This document shows positions 23,983 through 32,824 of a DNA stretch of 60,359 nt, one piece after another. The DNA is taken from NCBI RefSeq assembly GCF_020740895.1, contig NZ_JAILXP010000003.1, forward strand, positions 1-60,359. The letters are read 5' to 3'. Position numbers and translations under genes: made by a program. Source of the DNA: Streptomyces sp. UNOB3_S3. Lineage in GTDB: Bacteria > Actinomycetota > Actinomycetes > Streptomycetales > Streptomycetaceae. Below the pieces are notes generated by a model, which had not been told where the DNA came from, ran no database searches, and saw only the letters and a program-made list of their open reading frames with translations. The stretch's first letter is position 1, and every line of letters begins with the position of its first letter.

Positions 23983-26900
23983 GTGGCGGAGACCGACGAC
24001 ATCGACCGGCAGGACATCCGGCTGGCCGTGGTCATGAACGGCGGGGTGAGCCTGGCCGTCTGGATCGGCGGGGTCACCGTCGAACTGCACCACCTCGCGA
24101 TGGCCCGCCGCTGGGACGAGGCGGTCTACCGGCCGCTGCTCGACCTGCTGTGCGCCGACGCGCGCGTGGACGTGATCGCCGGAACCTCCGCCGGCGGGCT
24201 CAACGGCGCCTTCCTCGCCCTCGGCCTCGCCCGCGAGAAGGACATCACGCCCCTGTGCGGCCTGTGGCGGGACAAGGGCGCGCTGGGCAAACTGCTGCAA
24301 CACCCGCTCCAACGGCAGCCCCCCTCCCTCCTCCAGGGGGACTACTTCCTCGACGAGCTCCGCAACGCCCTCCGCGCCGTCGCGACCTCCCCTCCACGGA
24401 CCGGCGCCGACGACGGGAGGACCGGGCGACGGCCCGTCGAGCTCATCCTCACCGGCACCCTGTGGCGCGGCCGGTACAGCTCCTCCTGCGACGACACGGG
24501 CGTCCGCATCACCGAGGTCGACCACGACGCCCGCTTCCGGTTCGCCTCGCAGGCCGGGGCCACGGACCCCGTCGCCGACCTCCAGGACGACGGGGTGATC
24601 GACCGGCTCGCCGTCGCCGCCCGCTGCACCTCCTCCTTCCCCGCCGCGTTCGCGCCGCAGTGGGTGGACGTCGACGCGGACGCGGCCGACGGCCCCTGGC
24701 CCTCGACGGCCGGGCGCGCCAACTTCCGCGTCCCGCAGTACGTCGTCGACGGCGGGATCCTGCTCAACAAACCCATCCGCCCCGCCCTTGAGGCCGTCTA
24801 CCGGCAGACCGCGCAGTCACAGGTCCGCCGGGTCCTCACCTACGTCGTGCCCGACCCGTCGGAAGCACCACCGCAGGCTCCCGCCCCGGAACCCACCGGG
24901 ACGCCGCCCCTGCGCGCCCCCGACGTCCTCCTCGGCGTCCTGACACGGCTGCGCTCGACCGACTCGGTCTCACGCGAGCTGACCGAGATCCAGGTCCGCA
25001 ACGAGGACGCCCGGCACCGGCGCCGGGCCCGGGCCCGGTTCGCGTACGCCCTGGCCGGCGCGGCGCGACAACTCTCCGGAGCGGCATGGCAGGGCTACCT
25101 CGAGACACGGATCGAGCACGCCGCCGACACCATCGGCCGATGGCTGGCCGCCGGGCAGCCCGCCGAGACCGCCGGCCGATGGAGCGAACGGGAGATCGCC
25201 GACCGCCTCCGCGTGGTCCTGCGGGACCGGCGCGCACGACCGGAGTCGTTCATCCCCCGAGGGGACTCCGTCGACGAGGCCACCGGCCGGACCGGCACCG
25301 ACTGGGACTGGGGGCAGACCGCCGTCCAGGGACTGCGCGACATCGTCGTCGACGTCCTCAGACGGGCCGTCTGGCTCGCGCCCATGGGCTCGCCGGAACG
25401 CCGCGCCATCATCGAGGCACGACGCCGGGCGAACACCGTGTTCGAGGAGATCGAGGAGGACTGGCGCACACTGGCGGAGCACTGGACCCGCGCCGGCGCC
25501 GGCCTGCCGCCCGGCGCGTACGACGGGCTCGGCAAGGCGACGGCTGCCGCCACCCGGCGCCTCGAGGACTGGCTGCACCAGGCCCTCACCGACTGGGACG
25601 GACCGCCGGACACCGGCGCGGAGGACTACGCGGAACGGCACGCGCGCCGGTACGGCCAGGCGACCGCCCTGGCCGACTCTCTCATGAGCTGCGACGACGC
25701 TCTGTCCCGCGTCGCCGGAGCCGGAACCGGAGCCGAAACCGGAACCGAGGCCGGGCCCGGGGGCCTGGCCGGGGAGGCCGTCGTCGACCCCGTCGGAACC
25801 GAACGCACCCACCTCAAGGCCCTCACCGACTACCTGCTCCACTCCACCCAGGACGTCCTGGACCGCATGCTCCGCCTGGAAGTCGTCCAGCAGGCGTACG
25901 GCGACACCCAGCGAGCAGTGGAGCAGGAAGTCGAACTGATCCAGGTCTCCTCCCGCGAACCCGGCCTGCTCACGGGCAGGCAACTGCACCACTTCGGCGC
26001 CTTCTACCGCGCTTCCTGGCGCGTCAACGACTGGATCCACGGGCGCATGGACGGCGCCGCCCACCTGGCGCGGGCACTGATGTCGGTCGAGCGGCTGCGG
26101 CAGGTCTGGGCGACGGACGACGACGCCGACGACGCGGCCCACCGGCTCGTGGACGCGCTGCGCGCCTGCGCCGTCGACGCGCGCGACCCCGCCGACCGGG
26201 CGTGGCTGGAGCAGACCTGGCAGGAGCACTACGCCTCCACGTGCCGGGGCCTGGCGACGGAACAGATCATCCCCATCCGTCCCGCAACGCCGCCCGGGGG
26301 ACCCGGTCCCGAGGACGACCCCCGGCTCGGCCTCTGCGTGGAGGCGGTCACCCACGCCCTCCAGACGAACATCCTCAGACAGGAACTCCACCTTCTGGCG
26401 GACGCGGTCCGCACGGAAGGCGACGGCCGTCCCGAGGACAGCACGCGATGGCTCGCCCAGTACGACGCGGCGGCGTCCACGACGACAGGCCGGCCGCTGC
26501 CGGCGGAGACGATGTGGCGACTGTGGGAGAGCGCCCGGACCATCGGCGGCCAGCGGATCACCCAGGAGGCGGGCGGCGACCTCTTCGCCGAAACCGCCGC
26601 ACACAGCGCCGCCGTCACGGCGAGCGCCGTCGGCGCGCCCCGCGTCAAGGCCGTCGGCGCGGTGTTCAGCGCCCTGCGCGGCTACACCCTCGCGGTGTGG
26701 GCCATGGTCCGCTTCCTCACCCGTCCGGGCAGGTTCGGCCGCCGTGCGGTGGACCTCGCGGTGGTCACCGGAGGCGTCCTGCTGGCCATGTCCCTGTTCG
26801 TCCCCGGCCTTCCCGTGGCCTTCACCCTCGCCGGGGTGTTCCTCCTGCTGGCGGGCTGGTCGGCGGCCGCGCTGCTGACCCGGGACGCGCGGCGGCTGGG

Positions 26901-27153
26901 CCTGAGACTGGCCGCCGTCGTGCTCGTCCTGCTCTGCGCCGCCGCCTTCTACATCTACGCGAACCGGAACGACGTGCACCTGCGCGAGACGCTGTGGAGC
27001 CTGGCGGTCAAACTGGGAGTCGGCCTCCTCGTCGTCCTCCTCGGCATCTTCCTCGCCCGCACGCGCGGGCCGCGCGGCACCTTTTACCACTCGCACCGCC
27101 CTGACGAGTGCAGCTTCGACGAACAACGAACCCGGAGTGCCGCTCCTCGCTAG
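23983..27153 (+). CDS. Patatin-like phospholipase with C-terminal membrane segments (DUF3376 type)
   Basis: The product is 1,056 aa from the GTG at 23983 (GGGAG upstream). The patatin domain has the oxyanion loop NGGVSLAVWIGGV (19-31), the nucleophile elbow GTSAG with Ser69, and the catalytic Asp256 in VVDGGILLNKPI. A long helical middle region follows, with coiled-coil stretches and a Gly/Glu-rich linker near residues 585-600. The C-terminus has three or four hydrophobic segments (GGVLLAMSLFVPGLPVAF, LRLAAVVLVLLCAAAFYIY, LGVGLLVVLLGIFL), so the enzyme is probably anchored in the membrane it can attack. It heads a four-gene operon with Trypco1 and trypsin-STAND genes. Patatins act as membrane-damaging effectors in several antiphage systems; that role here is inferred. 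Confidence 0.88.
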   Translation: MAETDDIDRQDIRLAVVMNGGVSLAVWIGGVTVELHHLAMARRWDEAVYRPLLDLLCADARVDVIAGTSAGGLNGAFLALGLAREKDITPLCGLWRDKGALGKLLQHPLQRQPPSLLQGDYFLDELRNALRAVATSPPRTGADDGRTGRRPVELILTGTLWRGRYSSSCDDTGVRITEVDHDARFRFASQAGATDPVADLQDDGVIDRLAVAARCTSSFPAAFAPQWVDVDADAADGPWPSTAGRANFRVPQYVVDGGILLNKPIRPALEAVYRQTAQSQVRRVLTYVVPDPSEAPPQAPAPEPTGTPPLRAPDVLLGVLTRLRSTDSVSRELTEIQVRNEDARHRRRARARFAYALAGAARQLSGAAWQGYLETRIEHAADTIGRWLAAGQPAETAGRWSEREIADRLRVVLRDRRARPESFIPRGDSVDEATGRTGTDWDWGQTAVQGLRDIVVDVLRRAVWLAPMGSPERRAIIEARRRANTVFEEIEEDWRTLAEHWTRAGAGLPPGAYDGLGKATAAATRRLEDWLHQALTDWDGPPDTGAEDYAERHARRYGQATALADSLMSCDDALSRVAGAGTGAETGTEAGPGGLAGEAVVDPVGTERTHLKALTDYLLHSTQDVLDRMLRLEVVQQAYGDTQRAVEQEVELIQVSSREPGLLTGRQLHHFGAFYRASWRVNDWIHGRMDGAAHLARALMSVERLRQVWATDDDADDAAHRLVDALRACAVDARDPADRAWLEQTWQEHYASTCRGLATEQIIPIRPATPPGGPGPEDDPRLGLCVEAVTHALQTNILRQELHLLADAVRTEGDGRPEDSTRWLAQYDAAASTTTGRPLPAETMWRLWESARTIGGQRITQEAGGDLFAETAAHSAAVTASAVGAPRVKAVGAVFSALRGYTLAVWAMVRFLTRPGRFGRRAVDLAVVTGGVLLAMSLFVPGLPVAFTLAGVFLLLAGWSAAALLTRDARRLGLRLAAVVLVLLCAAAFYIYANRNDVHLRETLWSLAVKLGVGLLVVLLGIFLARTRGPRGTFYHSHRPDECSFDEQRTRSAAPR

Positions 27154-27199
27154 AGTCCCGCACGTTCCGATCGGCGGAGCGACGGAGGGGGAGCGGCCG

Positions 27200-27640
27200 G
27201 TGCCCAACTTGCTGAGAGTGCCACTCGAGAGCGGCGGATCCGTGCTCGTCGAGATCGACGAGGACCCTCAGGCGGTCGTCAGGGTCGCCCGCGGCGGCGG
27301 GGCCGTCGCGCACGCCGCGGAGACCCTGGAGCGCGGGCTGGACAGTGTGCGGGAGGCCGCGCACGCCGTCGTCGGCAGGCTGACCGACTTCCCCCGCCAG
27401 CCGAACAAGATCACCCTCGAACTGGGGCTGAAGCTCTCGGGGGAGACCGGTGTCTTCCTCGCCAAGACCGCCGGCGAGGCGTCCTTGACGCTCACCTTGG
27501 AGTGGGACGGACAGCGCCCCGACGCGCTGCCGGTCACCAGGGCGGTCACCGCCAACGGAACGGCCGCCAACGGAACAGGCGTCAACGGAACGGCCGCCAA
27601 CGGAGCAGCCGCCAACGGCGCGGCGGCCGTGGCCGGCTGA
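27200..27640 (+). CDS. Trypco1 (CU044_2847 family) protein
   Basis: The product is 146 aa from the GTG at 27200, with GGAGGGGGAG about 7 nt upstream. Residues 1 to about 105 (LLRVPLESGGSVLVEIDEDP, QPNKITLELGLKLSGETGV, FLAKTAGEASLTLTLEW) match the trypsin-co-occurring domain 1. That family was defined by its constant link to trypsin-like proteases and effector-associated domains in bacterial conflict systems. The C-terminal 30 residues are a low-complexity tail of NGTAA/NGAAA units. It sits between the patatin gene and the trypsin-STAND gene, only 29 bp from the latter, and may serve as an adaptor or protease substrate. Confidence 0.82.
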   Translation: MPNLLRVPLESGGSVLVEIDEDPQAVVRVARGGGAVAHAAETLERGLDSVREAAHAVVGRLTDFPRQPNKITLELGLKLSGETGVFLAKTAGEASLTLTLEWDGQRPDALPVTRAVTANGTAANGTGVNGTAANGAAANGAAAVAG

Positions 27641-27668
27641 CCGCGGCGAGGAGAAAGAGAACCACCCC

Positions 27669-30600
27669 ATGCCCGGACCCGTGCCGAACCCCGGCATCGC
27701 CCGGCTGTGGTCGCACGGCGCCCCACGGGGCGCGGGCTTCCTGGCCGCCCCGCGCACCGTGCTGACCTGCGGACACGTCATATCGGCGATCGCGGGGGAG
27801 CCCGAGTCCGTGGCCCTGCCCCCGGGGCTCGCCGTCGAGCTGGACTTCCCGCTCGCCGGCCTGCCGGTCCCCCGGCTGACCGCGTCCCTGGCCCGGCACA
27901 TCCCGGTCGCCGACGACGGCACCGGGGACATCGCCGTCCTGACCCTAGCCGAGGACCCGCCCGCGGGGGCGGAGCCCGTGCGGCTGCTGGACGTGGACAC
28001 GGTACGGGACCACCCCTTCGCGGCCTTCGGCTTTCCCGCCGGCGACGACGAGGGAGTGTGGTCGCACGGCACGATCGTCGACGACCGGGGCCGGGGCTGG
28101 GTGCAGATCGAGAGCACCGGCGCCTGCGAGATCCTCCAGGGCTTCAGCGGCACACCCCTGTGGGACGACCGGCTCAAGGGCGTGGTCGGCATGGTCGTCG
28201 CCACCGACCGGCGGTTCGTGGGCCGGGCGGCCTACGCCATCACCCTCGACACGCTCCTCGAAGCCCACCCGGAGCTCGCCCGCCACGCCTCGCCGGACTC
28301 CCCCTTCCGAGGGCTCATGCCCTTCCGGGAGCGGGACGCCGCGCACTACTTCGGGCGTTCCGTCCAGATCGAGGAGCTGACCGAGGCGGTCACCACGTCC
28401 GGGGTCGTCCCGGTGGTCGGGGTGTCCGGGGTCGGCAAGTCCTCGCTCGTCCAGGCGGGTCTCCTGCCCGCGCTGCGCCGGCGCGGCGACTACAGCGTGG
28501 TGACGCTGGTCCCCGAACCGGCCGTACGCGCCGAGCACATGCTGGCCTCGGCCCTGCTGCCGCTGCTCGACGCCCTCCCCGGCGAGGAGAACGACCCGGG
28601 CGACGTGGGGGAGCGCCTGGACCGGCTGGCGCGGCGGTTACGGGACGGAGCCGCGGCCCCCGTGGTCACGGAGGCGGTCGGCCGCTCCGGCACCTCACAA
28701 CTCCTCCTCTTCATCGACCAGTTCGAGGTGCTCTTCCGCTGCCCTCCGGGCGAGGCGGACGCGCTGGTCGAGCACGCCCTCCGGATGACCGAGTGGCGCA
28801 CCGCGGACGGCGGCCCGCTCGTCCGCCTGGTCTTCACTCTGCGGCTGGACTTCCTCAAGGCCATGCGCCGGTTCCCGGCGCTCGAGCGTGTGTGCGACAC
28901 GTCGGCCTTCTTCGTCAACAAGCTGTCCGGTGACCAGTTGCGCGAGGTGGTGCTGGCCCCGGTCGACTCCTTCCACGGCGCCGTGCGGTTCGAGGACCGG
29001 CTGGCGGAGCGCCTGTTGTCGGATACCGGGAGCAGCCCCGGGGCCCTGCCCCTCCTGGAGTTCGCCCTCACCCTCCTGTGGGAGCGCCGGGTCCACGGGG
29101 TGCTGACGCACGCGGCCTACGAGGAGACCGGCCGGGTCGCCGGGGCCCTCGCGAGCCACGCGGAACGGGCCGTCAAGGAGCGGCTGGGCCACCTGCGGGA
29201 CGAGGTGCGGCGGCTGTTCGTCCAGCTCGTCCGCCCGGGCGACGGCGCCTCCGACAACCCCGTCGACACCGGGCGCACCGCGCGCCGCCCCGAACTGCCC
29301 TCCGCGTGCTGGGAAGCCGCCCAGCTCCTGGCCACCCAGCGGCTCGTCCACCTCGACCACGCCTCCGACGGTGTGGAGACGGTCGCCCTCGCCCACGAGG
29401 CGGTCCTGGAGCACTGGCCCACCCTGCGGGACTGGGTCGACGCCGACCGGGACTTCCGCACCTGGCAGGAGCACCTCCGGGCGCGGATGAGCCGCTGGGA
29501 GCTCAGCGGGCACGACCGGGCGCTGCTGATGCGCGGCTCGGAGCTGAGCGCGGCGGAGAAGCGGCTGCGCGACCGGCAGGACGACATCCCCGCAGCCGAG
29601 CTCGCGTACATCCGGGCGAGCGCGGAGTGGCGGCGGCGCCGCCGGTTCCGCGGGGCCCTCGCGGGGACGGCCGTCCTCACGGCGATGGCGGGCCTCACCG
29701 GTGCCGGTCTCGTCTCCGTACGGGAGAGCAAAGCGGCGGAGCTCTCGGGCGGGCTCGTGCAGGAGGCGCAGCGCCAGGCCGGCTCCCGGCTGGAGACCTC
29801 GGCCCTGCTGTCCGTCGCGGCCTGGCGCACGGCCACCACCCAGCAGGCCCGCGACAACCTCTTCGACCGCTATCTGGCCGACTCCCCCTACGACGCGGTG
29901 CTGCCCGCGGACGGAACGGTCGCGGAAACGGCGCTCGACGACTCGGGGCAGGTCATCGCCGTCCGCACCGGCGCCGGCCGGCTCACCGTCTGGCGCGTGG
30001 CGGCCTCGGGCGGCATCTCCCGGCTGGCCGACATGGACAACGTCTCGGCCGTGGCGGTGAGCCCCGACGGCACTCGGCTGGCGCTCGGGGGCGACGGCAA
30101 CCGCATCGTGGTGTGGGACGTCCGCGAGCGCGAGGTGCTGCTGACCCTGCGCGGCGCGGCGAGCACCGCCAGCACCGGCCAACGGCCCGACCAACTGCGT
30201 TTCGACCGCACGGGGCACCGGCTCGTGGCGCACCCACCGCTGGACGACACGGCCCAGGTGTGGGATCTCGACCGGCCCACGGCTCCCGCGGTGACGCTGC
30301 GGACGCCCACCGGGACCGAAGGGGAGGCCAGGGAGTTCGCCTTCGACGCGAGCGGTGAGCACGTCGTGGCCTCCCACATCGGGGACAGCCACCACGTGTG
30401 GGATGCGCGCGACGGCCGTGTCGTGGCGAAGAAGGGCCCGGAGGAGGGGCCGGGTCTCCCCGTGGTGTCCTTCCTCAGCGGCCCCCACCCGGTCGTCGCC
30501 CAGTGCGTGGACGGCCGATGGCACCTGACGGCCCCGGCCGACGGCACGACCGACCCGCGCCTCGCCCGCGCCGTCCCGTGCGCCACCACCGGTGAACTGG

Positions 30601-31898
30601 CCGGGGTGTCCGACCAGGTGGTGCTGGCACGAGGGAACGGCACGGTCACGGTGTACGACGCCCACACCGGCCGGCAGCTGTCGCGGTTCGACGAGGACGC
30701 GACCTCGGGCGGCGGCTACACCCGGTACGCCCTGTCCAACGGCGGCCGGAGGATCGTCCACGCCCGGGGCACGGAGGTCCTGGTCATGACCGCCCCGGCG
30801 CCGGACTCCCTCGGCACGGTCGACTGGACCAGCGGCTCGCCCCCCGAGGGCAAGCAGGGCGACGCGGAAGCGGCCCAGTTCTCCCCGACGGGCCGCTATC
30901 TGGTCACGGTGCGCGTGGACAGCGGCACGGTCACGCTGTGGGATCCGGCGACAGGGCGCCGTATCGCCACCGACAGCTCGTCGAAGGCCGGGTCTCCGGG
31001 GTACGCGGTCTTCGACCCCGCGGAGAAGGTCCTCGCCGTGAGCGACATGGCGGATCCGGTGGTGACGCTCTACAGCGTGCCGGGACTCCATGTGCTCCGT
31101 CAGCTGCGCATCGATCTGCCCGCCGACACCCCACCGCGCGTGGGGGAGGTCACGGGCATGGGATTCGACGCGCGGGGCCGTCTGACGGTGCTGGCGGGCG
31201 GCGCGGTCTCCCGCTGGGACACCACGACCGGCGAGGCGACCGGGCGTCCGCTGCTCTTCACGGGCAATGCCCCCGTCGACCGGCGCGAGTACTCGACGGC
31301 TCTGGCCGTGCACCCCCGCTCCGGGCAGGCCGCCGTGACCACCCCCGACCGCCGGGGCGTCGAGATCTGGGACCTGGAGAGACGACATCGCGTCGAAGTG
31401 ATCGTCCCCGGCTTCACGGCACCACTGCTCGACTGGTACCGGGCCGTGCGGTACAGCGCCGACGGCACGCGCCTCATGCTGGTCAGCCAGGACGGGGAGA
31501 CGGAGGTCCGCGACGCGGAGACCGGACGGAAACTCATCGGCATCCCCGCCGCCCCCTCCCGCACCACGGTCTTCCTGGCCCGTTCCACCCAGGTGGTCAG
31601 CATGCGCAAGGGAGCCTTCGAACTGTGGGGCCCCGAAGGCCTGATCGCCCGGACCCGTACACCCACGGCCGCCCAGGTGCGGGCGGTCGTCCCCTCACCC
31701 GACGGCGAGCGGATGCTCCTGACCACCGGCAAGGACCTCGACGTGAGATTTCGCCTCGAACAGGCGTCCCCGGACGCCTGGGCCACGGGCCTCTGCTCGC
31801 GCGTCACGCGCGACATCGCGCGCGGCGACATGGGAACGGTGCGCTACGGGTTCCTGGAGCGCAATCTGCTGGGGGTGACGGCATGCGCTCGCGGGTAG
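27669..31898 (+). CDS. Trypsin-like protease - nSTAND NTPase - TM - WD40 protein
   Basis: The product is 1,409 aa from the ATG at 27669 (GAGGAGAAAG upstream). Residues 1-205 are a trypsin-like protease with triad His36 (LTCGHV), Asp87 (GDIAVLTL) and Ser160 (GFSGTPLW). Residues from about 212 to 520 are a novel STAND NTPase: the entry motif SPFRGLMPFRERDAAHYFGR, Walker A GVSGVGKSS (251-259) and Walker B LLLFIDQFE. A basic linker and one TM segment (about 658-684) precede a C-terminal WD40-like propeller from about 735 (VSAVAVSPDGTRLALGGDGN, IVVWDV and further blades). STAND proteins sense a trigger through the repeats, oligomerise on ATP binding and activate the effector; the protease is the likely output. 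Leu324 is a TTA codon (28638-28640). Confidence 0.9.
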   Translation: MPGPVPNPGIARLWSHGAPRGAGFLAAPRTVLTCGHVISAIAGEPESVALPPGLAVELDFPLAGLPVPRLTASLARHIPVADDGTGDIAVLTLAEDPPAGAEPVRLLDVDTVRDHPFAAFGFPAGDDEGVWSHGTIVDDRGRGWVQIESTGACEILQGFSGTPLWDDRLKGVVGMVVATDRRFVGRAAYAITLDTLLEAHPELARHASPDSPFRGLMPFRERDAAHYFGRSVQIEELTEAVTTSGVVPVVGVSGVGKSSLVQAGLLPALRRRGDYSVVTLVPEPAVRAEHMLASALLPLLDALPGEENDPGDVGERLDRLARRLRDGAAAPVVTEAVGRSGTSQLLLFIDQFEVLFRCPPGEADALVEHALRMTEWRTADGGPLVRLVFTLRLDFLKAMRRFPALERVCDTSAFFVNKLSGDQLREVVLAPVDSFHGAVRFEDRLAERLLSDTGSSPGALPLLEFALTLLWERRVHGVLTHAAYEETGRVAGALASHAERAVKERLGHLRDEVRRLFVQLVRPGDGASDNPVDTGRTARRPELPSACWEAAQLLATQRLVHLDHASDGVETVALAHEAVLEHWPTLRDWVDADRDFRTWQEHLRARMSRWELSGHDRALLMRGSELSAAEKRLRDRQDDIPAAELAYIRASAEWRRRRRFRGALAGTAVLTAMAGLTGAGLVSVRESKAAELSGGLVQEAQRQAGSRLETSALLSVAAWRTATTQQARDNLFDRYLADSPYDAVLPADGTVAETALDDSGQVIAVRTGAGRLTVWRVAASGGISRLADMDNVSAVAVSPDGTRLALGGDGNRIVVWDVREREVLLTLRGAASTASTGQRPDQLRFDRTGHRLVAHPPLDDTAQVWDLDRPTAPAVTLRTPTGTEGEAREFAFDASGEHVVASHIGDSHHVWDARDGRVVAKKGPEEGPGLPVVSFLSGPHPVVAQCVDGRWHLTAPADGTTDPRLARAVPCATTGELAGVSDQVVLARGNGTVTVYDAHTGRQLSRFDEDATSGGGYTRYALSNGGRRIVHARGTEVLVMTAPAPDSLGTVDWTSGSPPEGKQGDAEAAQFSPTGRYLVTVRVDSGTVTLWDPATGRRIATDSSSKAGSPGYAVFDPAEKVLAVSDMADPVVTLYSVPGLHVLRQLRIDLPADTPPRVGEVTGMGFDARGRLTVLAGGAVSRWDTTTGEATGRPLLFTGNAPVDRREYSTALAVHPRSGQAAVTTPDRRGVEIWDLERRHRVEVIVPGFTAPLLDWYRAVRYSADGTRLMLVSQDGETEVRDAETGRKLIGIPAAPSRTTVFLARSTQVVSMRKGAFELWGPEGLIARTRTPTAAQVRAVVPSPDGERMLLTTGKDLDVRFRLEQASPDAWATGLCSRVTRDIARGDMGTVRYGFLERNLLGVTACARG

Positions 31899-32428
31899 GC
31901 GCCGTGGCGGCCATGTGCCTCCTCCTGGTGGCCGCGTCCACCTCGTGCTCGTCGGGGAACCAGGTCGGCTCGCCGGGCCCGACCCGGTCGGTCACCCTGT
32001 GGAACCCCTCGGCCGGACGCCCCTCGCCGTCGACGGCGGCCGACGGGCCGTTCGACGTGGACGCCGCCATGCTGCGCATCAAGCGCCTGGGGTACACGGC
32101 CGACGACGAGCCAAGTGTCCTGAAGGCCCTCCGTGGCCCCTTCCGTGCCCTTCACGGCCACTGCACGGGAAGCGTCGACGGCCACTGTGTCAGCGTTTTC
32201 TTCTTCCAGGGCAATGACTACGTGGGTTACGACAACCCCGGAGTCACGGAATCCACGATCGTGAAGCAGGACGGGACGACGGTCACCATCTCCTACCCCG
32301 TCTTCACGACCTCGGATCCCCTGTGCTGCCCGTCGGGCGGCAAGCGTGAGATCCGGGCGGCCTTCAAGGGCGGGAAGGTGGCCTTCACACCCCCGTTGCC
32401 GGACAATCCCAACGGCCCGGGCACGTAA
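31883..32428 (+). CDS. LppP/LprE family lipoprotein
   Basis: The product is 181 aa. The ATG at 31883 has GGGGGTGA just upstream and lies inside the end of the STAND gene (16-bp overlap), so translation is probably coupled. The signal sequence VGAVAAMCLLLVAA ends at STSCSSG, a lipobox-like site with an unusual Ser at -3. The mature part (GYTADDEPSVLKALRGPFRA, LHGHCTGSVDGHC, FFFQGNDYVGYD) belongs to the LppP/LprE type, with paired cysteines (HC...HC, LCC). It is probably anchored on the outer leaflet. Its place at the end of the patatin-Trypco1-STAND operon suggests a surface sensor or protective partner, but this is inference. Confidence 0.8.
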   Translation: MRSRVGAVAAMCLLLVAASTSCSSGNQVGSPGPTRSVTLWNPSAGRPSPSTAADGPFDVDAAMLRIKRLGYTADDEPSVLKALRGPFRALHGHCTGSVDGHCVSVFFFQGNDYVGYDNPGVTESTIVKQDGTTVTISYPVFTTSDPLCCPSGGKREIRAAFKGGKVAFTPPLPDNPNGPGT

Positions 32429-32461
32429 CGGCGGTCAGAGCGGGCGCCTTACGATCGGTGC

Positions 32462-32770
32462 ATGTCCAAGCATGATGCAAACTCACGGTGGTCCCTGTGG
32501 TCACGGGACTCGGTACTGTCGATCGGTTCGGCGGGCTCGGTGCTCTCGATCGGCTCGGCGGGGTCGTTCCTGTCCGTCGGTTCGGTCGGCAGCGCCCTGT
32601 CGGTGGCCTCGGTCGGCTCCTGGCTGAGCGCCGGCTCCCTGCTGTCCTCCCGGTCACGGTGGTCCGTGATGTCCTCGCGGTCCCACCGGGGCCTCCTGGC
32701 CGCCGGATTGGTGACGGCCGTGGCCTGCGCGGCACTGACCGCCGGCCGTGACCGCCACCCGGCCTCCTGA
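32462..32770 (+). CDS. Decapeptide-repeat protein with a C-terminal membrane helix
   Basis: The product is 102 aa from the ATG at 32462. Residues 17-66 are regular ten-residue units of the form SVLSIGSAGS, with small residues at fixed positions and Leu/Ile/Val/Trp facing inward. That is the pattern of a narrow beta-solenoid. A basic SSRSRWSVMSSRSHRGLL segment and one TM helix (AAGLVTAVACAALTAG) follow. Similar actinobacterial small repeat proteins exist, but no function is established. It starts 34 bp after the lipoprotein gene on the same strand and may belong to the same transcript. Confidence 0.75.
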   Translation: MSKHDANSRWSLWSRDSVLSIGSAGSVLSIGSAGSFLSVGSVGSALSVASVGSWLSAGSLLSSRSRWSVMSSRSHRGLLAAGLVTAVACAALTAGRDRHPAS

Positions 32771-32824
32771 CCGGAGCGCTCCAAAACCCGCGCCCGCCGG
32801 CCTCACCTCGCCGACCGGCCGCGC

